NCBI RefSeq assembly: GCF_037038585.1
Contig: NC_092541.1
Coordinates: 5,893,445 to 5,957,444, forward strand
Direction: 5' to 3'
Source of the DNA: Patagioenas fasciata
Lineage: Eukaryota > Chordata > Aves > Columbiformes > Columbidae
Length of the DNA: 64,000 bases
Positions 20,414 to 32,414 of this stretch are shown here, one piece after another; position 1 is the stretch's first letter, and each line of letters opens with the position of its first letter. The notes under the pieces were generated by a model, which worked only from the letters and a program-made list of their open reading frames with translations, did not search any database and was not told the DNA's origin. The translations under genes were made by a program, and so were the position numbers.

Positions 20414-20794
20414 TCATGGATTCATTCTTTGTCCAGCACTATGTCTGTACTTCCTGGGGAGCCTTCCCAAGGGCCACGTCCAGTGGCTTTTCCAGGGGAG
20501 GCACTTTCTGCCACAATAACAGCTGAAAATGCCAGAGAGGTCACAGATCCAAGAGTTGATGGGCACTCCATCACAGCTGAGGATGCTGCCAACAGCAGCA
20601 GAGGTGGAGGAGCCCACAACGGTGTTCTGTGGGAAGGAGCTGAGGATGGGACCAGGCAGGGTCACCACAACAGGGGAGGGCTCAATGACAACAGTGGAGT
20701 TCTGGCTCTGCCTGACATATGGCTCATTGCAGCTGTTGGCCAGTGGGATTGGGCTGCAGGGCTGGCAGGGCAGGCACTGGTCATAGCAGGACAT
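20414..20794 (-). pseudogene. Feather beta-keratin 2, degenerate with extended tail
   Basis: Starts as a normal feather keratin ([13 protein letters not shown], core [19 protein letters not shown] intact) but has lost two N-terminal cysteines (residue 26 is Tyr and 30 is Ser, where keratins 1 and 4 have Cys). The usual stop after about residue 100 is gone. The frame continues after CLPWKS for about 25 unrelated residues into flanking DNA, giving 126 in all. The splice acceptor region before the ATG is rearranged: the CTCTCACAG acceptor of keratin 1 is not kept, and only a weaker CCAG is close. The 3' end meets a purine microsatellite. It could still be transcribed, but I judge it a decaying copy. 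Confidence 0.7.
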
Positions 20795-21145
20795 GCTCTA
20801 AGGCTCTGGATGTGCAGGGATGAAGCAGAGCACAAAGGTGGGTGAAGAGCAGCATGCTTACACTGTCACAAAGGAACAAAGGCCACTACTGAATGGGCAC
20901 ATGGAAGCAGTGCCAGGAGACAAAGAGTCTTCATTGATTCAGCCTGCCAGGTCTCTACAAAGAGAAGGGAACCTCTCTTCCAGTGAATAAACCAGAAGAC
21001 CCAGGTTCCTTGAGCAGACATTCTCTGCACTTGCCTCTCCCATGGCAAGGAGTTCCAGGACCAAGAAGTGAACAAAGCCAAGTTCAGCTAAGAGGTGTAT
21101 TGAGGAAAGATCTGACTTTGAAAGAGGAGAAGAGACTTCAGACCC

Positions 21146-21217
21146 ACCTGGCACCCAAACAGAAGGAGGCAAGAGAAGTGGATGAGAGAGCAGGCAGGGA
21201 CTTGCCTGCCTTTTATA
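21146..21217 (-). promoter_or_regulatory. Keratin 2 promoter and non-coding exon 1
   Basis: TATAAAA on the minus strand at 21211-21217 and a first-exon donor GTGGGT (exon end 21148). Both correspond in position and sequence to the keratin 1 and keratin 4 promoters, so the promoter has survived although the coding exon has decayed. Confidence 0.65.
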
Positions 21218-22889
21218 CCTGCCCTTCATTGCCGCAAGGCAAGAGGCACCCTTGGCAGGGGTAACAATTTTCTGACAAGCTCATCTTGACTGTAAACCAT
21301 CACAGGTAATGAGATGGGTGGTGCTTTGGTTTCCTGCACTTCTGCCTTTTCATATCCAGGTTTGTGTCATGCCCCTTCCACAATGAAGGCTTCTTCTAAT
21401 CCCTGAGATGAAAAGCCCCCAGGATTTCTAGGGTAGTAATGAAGCGGTGCAGGCACAAGACTCAGCTCAAGTGCTGCATTTGTCTGAAGCAGACAAATGT
21501 TGTCATTCTGGGACACCCTGTTGGGGCTGAAGTGTCGCTCTCCGGAAGAAGCTCCAGGGATCCTCAGCTGGATCCCCAGATGCTCCTGTGCATAAGGACA
21601 CGCCATATCCATCTCTTTCCCTCCCTCCTCAGCTCACCCCCAATGGTCACTTTTTTCCTACCCAGGTGTGTGCATTATGCTGCTGGTTTTGACCCATCCT
21701 GCCCAGCACTGCCCTCAGGACAAATTATTGGACTGTTTTGACTGATCTCCTCTCTGTGCAGTCTGTGAGTACACAGACAATGCCATGGGCTTGCCTGGGG
21801 CCTTGTCCTTCCCCAGAATGCTCTAGCGTTGCTGTGGTTCCCCCCAGGTGTCCTCAATAGAATCTACAGTTTCTTGTGTTGTTACATGTATTCTTGTCTT
21901 GTGTGCTATTGTGAGCAGCTCTTTTTGTGTGAATTCACTTGAGAGCACAAATTTGTGCGTGATTCCACACCTGTGTGTATGAGCCTGTGTGCGTGTGTCC
22001 TTGTCACTCATCAGGAAGAAATGAGGCACTCACAGCAGGGACACTCTCTATTGCTTTGTTCATGAGCAACATGTGTCCAGGGTCAAAAGGAGCCCAAGTG
22101 CACTTCAATGGCATGAAACTGCTAGAGATCTGACCATGCAAGAGGCGCTGAAATGCAGCACCTGTCTCCTGAGCCCTCCTTTTCCTGCCCCTCCAAACTT
22201 GCCCTCCTCTACTGTTGATTTCCAGCCACAACAATGATGGTTTCGCTCCAGTTTAGATCCTTCATTTAATTACAAGTTACAGTATTTGAAATGCCTCAGC
22301 ACAGTGGGAAGTCCCCTCCACATCTCCCTCCATGTGAGGGCACAGCCACAAGACAGCTGAGGAGGGTGGGGATTGCTTTATGGGCAAGGACAAAGACTGA
22401 GAAATCCTGCACAACCATGTGCTGGCCATCCCTGAGTGGATGTGCTTCCAATGCATTGCTGAATGTGTCTGGGACGGCACAGAGCCCACGCTCGTGTCCA
22501 GGACAATGTCAAAGGTACTTGTGCAGCCCATGGATTAGGTGTTGTGCCATGTAGGGACTATGACCTTGGATGAGACAGGTATTGAATGAAGAGAACATGG
22601 ACTCTACTGTCGCTGTGCTGTGAGTGGAAGGAAAGACCCTGTGGCTTGCACAGGAAAGACAAAGAACTGATAACTGCTTTGGACTTCAGCACCCAGGACC
22701 ACCATGTCCCGCACTGGAATCTCAGTCTGAGTGCGCAGCAACTGTCCGTGGAAGGGAAGAGACTTTGGCTTTGAGGACACATCCTCCAAAGCCTGGTATT
22801 TTCCCACAGGGGTGAACAGAAGAGACCCTCTTTCCAAGAAGGGCTCTGCATAGTGAATAAAGTTCCTGAGCCCATCTTCCCTCCTGAAT
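21218..22889. other. Keratin 2 upstream flank
   Basis: Homologous to the flank of keratins 1 and 4, for example the LTR-free stretches 22040-22500 against 8700-9220 and 61600-62090. No gene is recognised. Confidence 0.45.
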
Positions 22890-23930
22890 GTTTGTCTGCC
22901 TGAGCTAAGGTCCAACTTGGAGACAGCACAATGGAGAGCTTCCCTCCTTCCCTCCAGTGATCGCAGTGAGACCAGTGCCAGGGAGCTCTGCTGGCAAAGC
23001 CAGGGCTGATTCTCCTCTCTGTGGAGCTGCCTCTGAGATGAAGATTTAGTGTAGCCAAGGGCCAACCTCATCGATTTCTCATGGTGTAACCTACACTGTA
23101 GAGAAGGGAAGGGCAGGGGAGCTGTGTACCTGCAGTTTGAAAGGACCTTTGACACCCTCTTCTGTACATGTGGATCATGAATGTCTTCATTAAGGAGCTG
23201 ATAAGTTGTGTTAAAATGAAGAATGTGTCTGTCTGGCACCTCATGAAGCTCAAGAAGAGCAAGGGCAAGGTTTTTTGTTGGGGTAGAAACCAGACCATGC
23301 AGTAACAGATGTTGGGGTGTCACTGCTAGGAAGCAGATCCACAGAAGACAATGTGTGTTTTTAGGAGACACTTAGCTGAACACAAGACAGCATGTGCCCT
23401 TGCAGCCAAGAAGACCAACCACATCCTGAACTCTGACAACCAAAGTATTGGCAGCGAGTGCAGGAAACTGTCCTTACCTCTCTGTCCATTTGAGAACCCA
23501 CCTGGAGTGCTGCTGCCAGGCTGGGGCTTCCCAGTCAAAGAAGGTTATCGACATACAGAAAGGAGTCCAACAAAGGCCACCAAGGGGCATAGTGTGCTGC
23601 CAAACCTCACAACTGAGGAGAGGCTGAGAGAACTGGGTCAGTCCATCTTGGAGATGTCTCATGTAAGACCTTCTTGCCCTCTACAACTTCTTCATCAGAA
23701 GATGGAGAGAAGATGGACCAAGACTCAGAAGTGCACATCAAGAAGAGTAGAGGCAATAGACCAGTAAATGAGATGGAAAGAAGTTTGCCTAAGCAATAGG
23801 CTGAAAGAAAAAAGAACTGGAACGGGATTCTCAGTGAGGTTGTGCAATCTCCCTCCTTAGAGGTGTTCAAGGCTGGAATGAATGTGGCCTTGAACAACTC
23901 GGTCTAAAGGAACCTGTTCCACCAGAGGGC
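22890..23930 (+). mobile_element. Old CR1-derived block upstream of Va1 segment 3
   Basis: Diverged CR1 ORF2 copy with several frameshifts, homologous to 13730-14800 and 62445-63640. The RRHLAEHKTACALAAKKTNHIL stretch at 23357-23420 matches the usual CR1 region before the thumb. Confidence 0.7.
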
Positions 23931-24054
23931 CAACCTATACGACCCCTGGAAGTCCATTATCACTTACATTCTCACTGTATAACTCCCATGTTACCCCTGT
24001 TCTCCCTGACCCCTGCACACCCACATTTCTCCTCACACTCCCTCTGCCACAACA

Positions 24055-24330
24055 CAACTTTCAGGCATTGTACTGGGACTACACAGAGGCGGATGGAAGG
24101 AGACTCTCAGCCTCCTTGCTGCCAACCGCAAGAAACCAGTGGCTGCTATTTCCAGCTCCTGAGCTCAGAGACAGCTCTGGGAAGCTGGTCCATCTCCTGC
24201 GTCAGGGCCCTGCTGTTCCCCAGGCTGCAGCCGGCACGGTGTGGGATTCTTCTTGCTGGAGGAGGGGCAGAGTCCATTTCCCAGAAGCCAAAATTCTGGC
24301 CGTGCAGAGCCTCGGAGCCCGGAGAAGAGA
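24055..24330 (+). promoter_or_regulatory. Conserved 5' flanking block of Va1 segment 3
   Basis: Counterpart of 14930-15255. The Runx/Ets-like pair has changed to AACCGCAAGAA (about 24124), which weakens the Ets core, and the E-box is altered to CGGATG. The rest of the block is well kept. A promoter role is inferred from conservation and position only. Confidence 0.45.
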
Positions 24331-24425
24331 AGAGACAGGAGAGGCGAGGCGAGGAGAGGAGAGGAGGAGGAAGGGGAGGAGGACGGGGAGGAGGACGGGG
24401 AGGAGGGGGAGGAGGAGGCGGCGCG
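24330..24425 (+). repeat. Purine-rich tract before Va1 segment 3
   Basis: Imperfect GGAGA, GGCGA and GGAGGAC units over about 95 bp, 60 bp upstream of the leader ATG. Confidence 0.8.
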
Positions 24426-24485
24426 TCCGGAGCAGAGAGCCGGGGCTGGCGGGGGGCAGCCAGGCGCAGGCGGCGGAGCGGCGGG

Positions 24486-25634
24486 ATGCGGCGGTGTCGG
24501 GGCGCAGGGCTGGCGGGACTGGCCGCGGTGCTCCTGGGTGCGCGGGGCTGGCGGGGCTGGGTGGCCGCCCAGACTTTGCCCGGTGTATTCCCTTGGGACC
24601 CACCACAAACTCTTCCTTCTCCTTTTGTCTCTGTCCTCTCTCGTTCCCCTTCAACAGCTCTTTTGAGTCGCTTCTGGGTAGTCTCCCTCTTTTCCATTGT
24701 CTCTGTGATTACAAGACTGCTTACAGGTACACCTATCTTTCTATACACGCACTATTTTCTCTGTAAATTCAACACTTCTTATTTACCCGATTTCAGCCCA
24801 CTTTCATTTTAACACTCACTCCTGCTCTCCACTCTTCCTACCTTCACTCATCTCTCCGCTCCTCTTTCTACCTATCTCTCCAGGCCACTTCCATCAGTAA
24901 CCACTCTTCCTACTCTCTGAAGACCCCTCTGTTCTCTCACTCTGAGAGTTTGCTTTCCTGCACCTCTCCATTATTCAAATACATAATCTAATCCCCTTAT
25001 GCTTTCAACATATATTATTTTTTCTGAATTCAACCCTCCATACTTCCCTGTAACACACCCATTCTCCTCTCTCTTCATCCCCTCTTCATCCATCCATCCA
25101 TTCATTAATCTGACTTTCTTTCTGTGTCAGGGTACATCAATTCCAAAATCCCCCCAAACTTCTTCTCTCGCTCCACACACATCCAGCACATGACCACTCT
25201 CCATCCCTGTTCATGGGTACATCTTCCCATTCTTTCTTGTCCATCTCCTTCTCACTGCCATTCTACCTAACAATTTATTGTGGAAAATCCGAGCTCGGAG
25301 ACTTTTGATGATCTTTGGTCTTTTTTCCTTCTTTCTCTGCAGTGACTGTGGGCAGAGCCCAGGTGCAGCAGGAGCCCTCGGCAGACACCACCGAGGGCAC
25401 CGACATCAGCATCAACTGCTCACACCCCAACATACAATCGTACGACTACATCGCCTGGTACCGTCAGCTACCGGGCCGACGTCCCGAATTCCTCGTGAAC
25501 AGTCTTAGAGGCTCCAAACCGCTGTCGGACCCGCCGGGCCGGCTGTCGGTGGCGGCAGACCGCCGGTCCAGCGCCCTGTGGCTCTCCCGGCCCCGGCGCG
25601 GGGACGCGGCGGTGTATTACTGCGCCTTGGATGA
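24486..25634 (+). CDS. TRAV: T-cell receptor V segment, Va1-like, segment 3
   Basis: Leader exon 24486-24537 (MRRCRGAGLAGLAAVLL, phase 1, donor GTGCGC). V exon 25343-25634 follows acceptor TTTCTCTGCAG. The mature domain begins AQVQQEPSADTTEG, with the first Cys in INCSH, Trp in AWYRQLPGR, and the second Cys in VYYCALDD. It is the most divergent Va1 copy: CDR1 IQSYDY, CDR2 NSLRGSK, Arg instead of Trp in GRLSVAADRR, and CALDD instead of CAVGD. The frame is open. It heads copy A of the large duplicated cassette. Confidence 0.9.
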
Positions 25635-25673
25635 CACGGGGAGAGGAGCCGGGGTTGCGGCCGGGCACGAACC
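25635..25673 (+). promoter_or_regulatory. 23-bp-spacer recombination signal, Va1 segment 3
   Basis: Heptamer CACGGGG (25635-25641), 23-bp spacer, nonamer GCACGAACC (25665-25673). One spacer base differs from the other Va1 RSSs (GGGTTGCGG instead of GGGCTGCGG). Confidence 0.85.
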
Positions 25674-27139
25674 GCCGCGGGCGGGGTCGGGTGGGTGGGG
25701 GGAGCGGGTGAACCACCCCGGTCGGATCCCCCAGGGGGCGCTGCCGCTCCGCCCGCCGGTGCCGCCTTCTCCCGCCCGGCCCCGGGACGGTTCCGTCGCC
25801 CGAGCGGCACCGGCACCGGCTTCAGCATCAACATCGGCATCGCCATTGACATTTCCGTTGCCACTCCCCGCGGGACGGAGACAGAAATACCCCGTCACAG
25901 CACGGTGGAATCGCGATCGAAGCAGTGGCGGTGGCCGGCGGTGGCCGGGAAACAGCGACTGCACCCGCCGACTCCCGGCGAGGAGCAGCGACTTTCTGCT
26001 CTGTATAGGCAGGCGGGCATCAGAGATCCTCCTGCCCACGGGCAGCTGCACAGCCCTCGCTCCTGCTGCACCGACCGTCCCATGGAACAGATGGGAGCTC
26101 TTCTTGGGATTTTGGTTTTCCCCACCAGCACAGCCAAGGGATCCCTGAGTAGGTGCTTTCCTCTGCCCTGTAAACACAGGGACTCCCCCGCTAAAGTGCT
26201 AATGCAAAATTCGACTTGGAAAAAAACAACCAGAAGGGGTTTAATTTTTGCTACTTTGTTAAAGCTCAGATATGCAATTTAAAACTGTGTCCTCCAGCTA
26301 CCACACTTTCAGGGAGATTTCAAAAATTCCTGTTAGTGTTACAAAATCATTGCATGGAGTTAGGAGTTCAAGCTCCACACCAACCAGGAACAGGGGATGT
26401 CAAGGTCACAGGCACCTCCAAACACTCCCCACAGTGGCTCATTATTGAGACCAGGAGCTTGTGTGTCAGGAGTCAGAAGCTTGGCAGTTGAGGCCCAGGA
26501 GACAGCACAAGGCTTGCACTGGTCCCACTGACCACAGCCCCAGGTGATGCCAGGTTTGTCCTTGAAGAGTGAGACAGAAAGACATCGGCTAAGTTGCCCT
26601 GAGCGGCTGGAAGTCTGAGGTGAGTGAGAGCTGGCAGGAGGCCTCTGGGAAGAGACTGTGGGCTCCAGCCAGTCCCCAGGGCCTCTGTGTGGCTCGAGTA
26701 GCTGACAGAGCTGTTCACAGCCCATAGGCAGAACCTGCAGAGGCACAGAGTGAAGGATCAGCCCTGCTCCCTGTCACAGTTGGACTTTCTAACTGTGTTT
26801 CCGGGACAAATAAGGCAGAGCAACAGACATGGCCAGTCCAGCACACAGATCTGTCACATGCTCACATGGTATTGACCCCTCTTCTCACTGCCTCCTTCTG
26901 TCTTCCCACACTTGCTCCAGGTCAAACTATCTTTCCTGGTCTCAGCTCCTTCCCCTAAACATCTCCAGGCTTGCAAAATCACCAAATGCTTTCCCACTGC
27001 ATCCCATAATGAGTCTGATACTGCTGTATTCAGAAACATTGATGCGTCTATAGGATGGTATTCTCACCCTTCTGGATGGCAGGAGAAGTTCACCATGGAC
27101 GGTTCTCCCTTGCTGGGGGGTGGCTGGACTTGGTGTGAT
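25674..27139. other. Spacer after Va1 segment 3
   Basis: GC-rich flank to about 26060, then ordinary sequence. From about 26160 it is near-identical to 40870-41860 in copy B. No gene is recognised. The apparent long open frames at 25617-26282 are GC-driven and run across the RSS. Confidence 0.5.
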
Positions 27140-27660
27140 CTCCAGGAGGAGCAAAAAGCTGTAGTTGATCTCTCCATAGGGCCTTTTCATGGCAGAAGCG
27201 GGAAGTCCCGAGGACGTCCAACTGGGAAGACTCTCTTGTTCATTCCCTCCCATCAGCTCTGTACACACATTCCAAGATCCCCCCTGAATCCTCTCTTCCC
27301 CAAGCTGAACACTGTCAGCCCTCTCAGTGTATCCTCATAGTTAAGATGCTCCAGTCCCTGCACCATTTTGCTGGTCTTGCTCCAGTATCTTTTTTCCATC
27401 AGGAGGTCCAGAACTGGATCCAGAGCTCCAGAGTTGGCCTCACCAGCGCTGACTAGAGAGGAAGGATCAGGTCCCTTGTTCCGCTGGAGATGCCCTTCCT
27501 ACTGCAGCCCAGGCTGCTGTTGACCTTCCTTGCCATGAGGGTCCATTGCCACAGCAGACACAGGAACACCTCAGAGCTGCTGAAACTGAGCGGGACACAG
27601 CAGTGAGTATTCAGGAGAAGCATCCCAGCTGCTTGTCCAGCTCTTCCTCTTCCCTCAGCA
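27140..27660 (-). mobile_element. CR1 LINE fragment, antisense, copy A
   Basis: Same insertion as at 180-690 and 41860-42390: minus-strand CR1 ORF2 C-terminal sequence broken by stops. Confidence 0.75.
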
Positions 27661-29289
27661 TGCACTAATGACCACTGTTGGAAAAGAGGACTCTAGGTAG
27701 GAGATGTGGTTTTACCTCCTTTCCAAAATAAAATCCTTAAAGAGATAAAGTGTCCTCCTAGCCCTGCATCTGGGGATCAGTGAAAGCCTCAACATGTGAG
27801 CAAGACCCGTCAGCCAGGCACTGGACAAGAGTTTCTGTTGAACGCCTTGAATTGTCTCCCTGCTCTTCACGTGTCTTCTCCAGCTTAGGGACTGACCAGT
27901 GCGTTCCTGGGGGCTGGGGTGGAGTCCCTGTGTCCCCGTGGGTTCCCTGCCCAACAGAAAACTGCTGGTGGCTGTACTTTCAGGATGTGTCTTTCTGGGA
28001 TCTTATTTACTCCAGAAACAGGAAACTTTCAGCATTTTGAGGAACTCACTCACCTGAGCAAGTTCAGCAGAGGCCCCTGTAAGGGCGTGTGGAATGTGAG
28101 AGCAGCTGGTTAGTGAACCAGCCTTAGGGAAGGCTGGCTGATCAAGTCCCTTTTCCTTTCAAAGGGAAGAACAAGGAAAAGGGAAAGCGATTAACAAAGC
28201 CTACAATGACACCAGTTTCTCAGTAAGTGATAAGGGAGGCAAGGAAGGAGACCAGAGCTCTGCAGCCTCCAATTGATGGGCCATTGGGAAACTGCAGGTG
28301 TAGATTTCAAGTGGGACAGGCTGAGCTTTGTAAGTGACAGGAAGTGACAAGAGGAACATGAGGATTCTGGATGTTTGAGGGGGTTGTGCAGGACTAGAGA
28401 ACACTTCTGAAGGCATGTGTAGGGGAAGGGTCAAAGGAGGGGGGAAAGAGAAGACTGGGGAGGAGCAAGGGGACTGAACAGACAGGAGGAAGAAAATAGA
28501 AGTCGGTACCTGCACGTGAGGCAGGACTGCTCAGTGCATTTGTTGGGGTGATCCCTATGCCTGACCACTACAGCTCCCCCGCTTTCTTATTAAATCCTTT
28601 CTTAACCATCCTTCTGTGTAACGTCCCCTGTTTGAGTACCAGTAGTTGGGGAGAGTGGTGTGAAAGAGAGAACTGGGTGCCAGTAACTGGATGGACTGTG
28701 CTGTGTGCAGCAAGGCCTCCAGCCAGCAGCTGGAGAAGAGACCTCTGCTCACAGGGTCTGTCAGTCTCTGTGTCAGCAACTGGAGGGACAACATCACACA
28801 TGCATGTGTGAGAAGTCATTGGAGGGATCTCAGTGGTTTTTGGTGTTCTTTCTGAATTTAAGTTGATGCTCACGTGTGTTTGTGGATTTTTTTTGCCATA
28901 TTGCAAAGTTGCTTGCTCAATGAGCGGGAGGAAAAGTTGTATCTAAAGCCAAAGCCAGCGGTGGGTAAGGTGGCCCAAGGCCAGCACATGACTGCTCAAC
29001 AGACTGATACTACCAAGCTGTGGTAATGTTTGAGGGGTCCAAGAGTGTGGAAATAACTGTGAGACGAGTGGGTGATTGTGTGCATCTCTTTGTCAGTGAA
29101 CATCAGACTGGCCATGCCAGGGAGAAGGGGGAGCCCCAGGTGCTGGGTCAGAGGGCCCTGGCTCCGGGCAGGGCTATGAGATGGGCTGAGGGCCCATGGC
29201 GATATTTGAGGGGTGCAGGAATGCGGCTGTGCTGGTGACTCCAGAGGGTGAGGGGGTGTGTGTTTGCACTATGGAAATGTATGAGCCAG
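27661..29289. other. Spacer, copy A
   Basis: No gene or RNA recognised. It matches 42391-45129 in copy B apart from the LTR inserted there at 43399. The uninterrupted target site GGTGCC is at about 28677-28682. Confidence 0.5.
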
Positions 29290-29690
29290 GCATCTGGGAG
29301 ACAGTCCAATAAAGGGACACTGAAATGATGAAGAGACTGAAGCATCCCTGACATGGTGATAGACCGAGAAGCCTGGGACTGCTCAGCACAGAGAAATCTC
29401 ACGGAGATCTCATCAGTGTCTACAAATATCTGAAGGGAGGTTGTGAAGAACACAAAGCCAGGGTCTTCCCCATGGTGTCCAGTGACAGGACAAGAGGCAC
29501 CTGGCACAAAGGGAAACAGTGGAGACTCTGTCTGGACACCAGGAAACACTGTTTCACTGTGAGGGTGAGTGAGCTCTGGCACAGGATGTCCAGAGTGGTT
29601 GTGGAGTGTCCATCCTTGGAGAGCTTGCCTTCTTCAGTATCCCAAAGAGAAGCTGAGAAGAGAAAGATTTTTGGTGCTTCTAACACTTGA
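29290..29690 (+). mobile_element. Diverged CR1 fragment, copy A
   Basis: C-terminal ORF2 remnant. The pattern of a short VYKYLKG-like piece, then SSDRTRGTWHKGKQ, then VRVSELWHRMSRVVVE is that of CR1, but the frame is broken. Duplicate at 45130-45530. Confidence 0.65.
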
Positions 29691-31090
29691 CTGCAGGATG
29701 AGGAGCCAGATGGAGCCAAACTCTGCTTGAGCACGTCGCAAAAGGCAATGGACCTGGTTGGGAACAGGGAAAACTCCTCCTAGAAACTTGGAACTGTGAT
29801 TTTTTAATGATAAAGGTGGAGCATGGGTGGAGATGGATCTCAGTTAGAATGAGACTCTGACTCCACAGAATGTTGATTAAAATACTGGAGATAAAACAAG
29901 AGTGTAAAAGGAGATGGCACAGGTGATGTGATGCCCTTTCAATTGTGGGATCCCTGAGTTATGGAGCATAATGTGGAGCTCAAATTGGGTTTTAGCACAT
30001 AGTGCAAATCCCAGCCATGCAGAGATTTGCTGGTACTGTCATCTTTTCAGTTTTCATGGGACATTCTTAGAAATACACCACTCCTAATTTCTAGTGTTGA
30101 GTGAAAGGACATTTATATGAAAGACCAGTGCATCAATCCCAGATCAACACAAGGATGTGTTTGTGGCAACATTGCCAAATTCGTCAGGTGATCTATACAG
30201 CTCAGCACAACACAGGCCTATGCCTGCTCAGGTCAGGTTAACTTAACGATAATGAGCAGTTTGTTAGCTCTGCCATTACTGGTGCCTGGTATCATTTGGA
30301 AAGTGAATGGGAGTAGGGGTCCCCACCTGCAGTACCCCCACCCCTTCACATGCCCTTTCAGCTCTGGGGTGCAAGGCTACCCCATTCCCAGCCCTCACAG
30401 TGCAGCACTCCAATGGGTGCCCCATGTGCTCCCTGGGAATCGGGGGTGACCTACTGGTCCCTCACCCTGTTCCCTGGTGACCCCTCACCCTTTTCCCTAG
30501 ACTAGGAGTACATTGTCCTTGTCACCTCTGGGTTGTGGAACCCAGCAACCCCACTAGAGCCAGGTTCCTCTCTCACACTGTGGATTTTCCCAGCAGAAAC
30601 AGGACATGGCCAGAACCCCTGGGCAGCTCCACAGCAAAATAATCTCCTGGTTTGGAGGATTTGGGGGAGAGGTGTTGTTCCCAGGTAGCTGAGGAAAGAA
30701 AGGGGAGAAGAGAGAGAAACAGAAGAGACTTCTGTTCCCAAAGGAAATAACAGTGCTGCCGGAAAGCTGAGGATCCCAGAGGAAGATGTGAAACCTCCAC
30801 GGGGAAAGAAACTTCTGATCTCCTAAATGACTCAGAAGTGTTTGTGCGGAATTGCAGGCGATTCCAGTTGGGGCTTTGAGAATTCCGCTGTGAGCTGACT
30901 GGGAACAGCCCCTTCCCAGGACTGGGGCTCTCAGAGTGCCCAGGACCCCTCATTGTGGAAATGCTGACAAAGCCTTTGGCTGAGGGAGCCACAGGTGGTG
31001 CTGCTGGAGGAGGGAGAAACCCAAAAGGAGCATTTGAGGCACAGGAAGAACAGATCAGTTGTCTTCCTCACTTCTACATTTGCTCCCCCA
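29691..31090. other. Spacer upstream of Va2 segment 2
   Basis: Non-coding; no gene recognised. Near-identical to 45531-46915. Copy A carries 18 extra bases at about 30211-30230 (CCTATGCCTGCTCAGG region) that copy B lacks. Confidence 0.45.
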
Positions 31091-31094
31091 CCAG

Positions 31095-31106
31095 AGTGGT
31101 TTCCGG
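31095..31106 (-). promoter_or_regulatory. Runx/Ets-like composite site, Va2 segment 2 promoter
   Basis: The same CCGGAAACCACT on the minus strand as upstream of the other Va2 segments, 68 bp before the leader ATG. Confidence 0.45.
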
Positions 31107-31174
31107 TAGCTCTGGTATCTTGGGGCTGGGAGGTGCTTTTCTGACTCTCACTCAACAGGCAGGCTGCTCTCAGT

Positions 31175-32375
31175 ATGCACCTCGGGTATCTCGTCCTCAC
31201 TGCCTTTCTGGGGCAACTGCTGGGTAAGTCCTGGATTTTCCTCAACACATTCTTTCTTCTCCTGTGGAAACCCTCACCAGCCGTATCAGGTCCATATGGG
31301 AAAATAATCTTGAATTATAGGAAAACATTGGGACGCATTAGCTCACATTTGTGTTTTTACATTGGCTCTCTCAAGGTGTTTTTACTGTTCAAAAGGGGAG
31401 AGATCTCAGACCTCTTCTCCTGCTTTTCTGTTGCCTTCAATGCATCTCTCTCTGTCTCTCTGTTCAGATCCACATGCTGTCTTCATGGGAGATCTCAGCT
31501 GTCTCTACACTCTCACATTTCTCCATTTTCAACAGAAATTAGCAGATCTTGTCAAAGCTGCCCCAAGGACTATAAAGCTCTCATGAGATTGACATTAATA
31601 GGGTTTCCCATTCTGCCTCCTGGCTGGCACATCAGCCATGGCTCCCAGTTTTCTCCTTTTTGTTGTTGTCACAGCCAGGGTTCCCTTATTTCAGGCTCAG
31701 CATTCTATACACTCGGGAAGCCAGGAACCCTCTAAGAGGAGAAGTATGGAGAAGAAAGATGATGTTTTTCTATAGGTCCATGGATGTCTCAGCCTGCTGC
31801 TGGGGGGGTGCTGGTCCCCAGACATGAAGGTCAGGCATGACAGGCTGTTCCCTGGTCCTCTGGGCAGTGGGAGCAGGGACACAGAACAGCTCTCCTCAGA
31901 ATCCACACTTGCCTGTGAGATCCAACCTCCTGCCCAGAACTACTGTCCACCTCCCTTTCCCCAGGCATAAGGATTTTCCTGTAGGGTAAGGGACAAGGAA
32001 TCTTCGCCAGCAGGGTTTGGCACCCATTCCTGATTTGCTTCCCAGAGCCTTTCCCTGCAGAGTTCCTGACCTTCACTTTCTTCCAGGCACCATGGGGCAG
32101 GTCACTGTCACCCAGCAAGAAGGACAAGTCACAGTGAAGCAGAGAGACACCTTCCAAACTACCTGCACATACCAGACCTCCAACTTTTATGGCTTGCTCT
32201 GGTACCAGCAGAGGAAAGGCCAAGCTCCCCAACTGGTCTCATATCACGCAGGATCTGGCCTCAAGCGCAGCGACCGTTTCAGTACAACCCTGAACACCAC
32301 GGGGAAATACAGCGTCCTGCAGGTGGAGGAAGTCGAGGTGTCTGACAGTGCCTTGTACCTCTGTGCTGTGCAAGA
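31175..32375 (+). CDS. TRAV: T-cell receptor V segment, Va2-like, segment 2
   Basis: Leader exon 31175-31223 ([16 protein letters not shown], phase 1, donor GTAAGT, a stronger donor than in segment 1). V exon 32087-32375 follows acceptor TTCTTCCAG. The mature domain [11 protein letters not shown] has its Cys in TTCTY, Trp in [10 protein letters not shown], and second Cys in [12 protein letters not shown]1 is TSNFYG and CDR2 is YHAGSG. It differs from segment 3 by one visible residue in CDR2. Open and with an intact RSS. It lies in copy A about 6.5 kb after Va1 segment 3. Confidence 0.92.
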
Positions 32376-32414
32376 CACCCTGGTGCAGGGAGCTTCCTTG
32401 GCTGTGCAAGAACC
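32376..32414 (+). promoter_or_regulatory. 23-bp-spacer recombination signal, Va2 segment 2
   Basis: Heptamer CACCCTG, spacer 32383-32405, nonamer GCAAGAACC (32406-32414). Identical to the RSS of Va2 segment 1. Confidence 0.88.

Noticed and set aside
25617-26282. Overlapping frames of 186-277 codons after Va1 segment 3
   Set aside because: They read through the RSS into GC-rich flank; a germline V segment ends at the heptamer.
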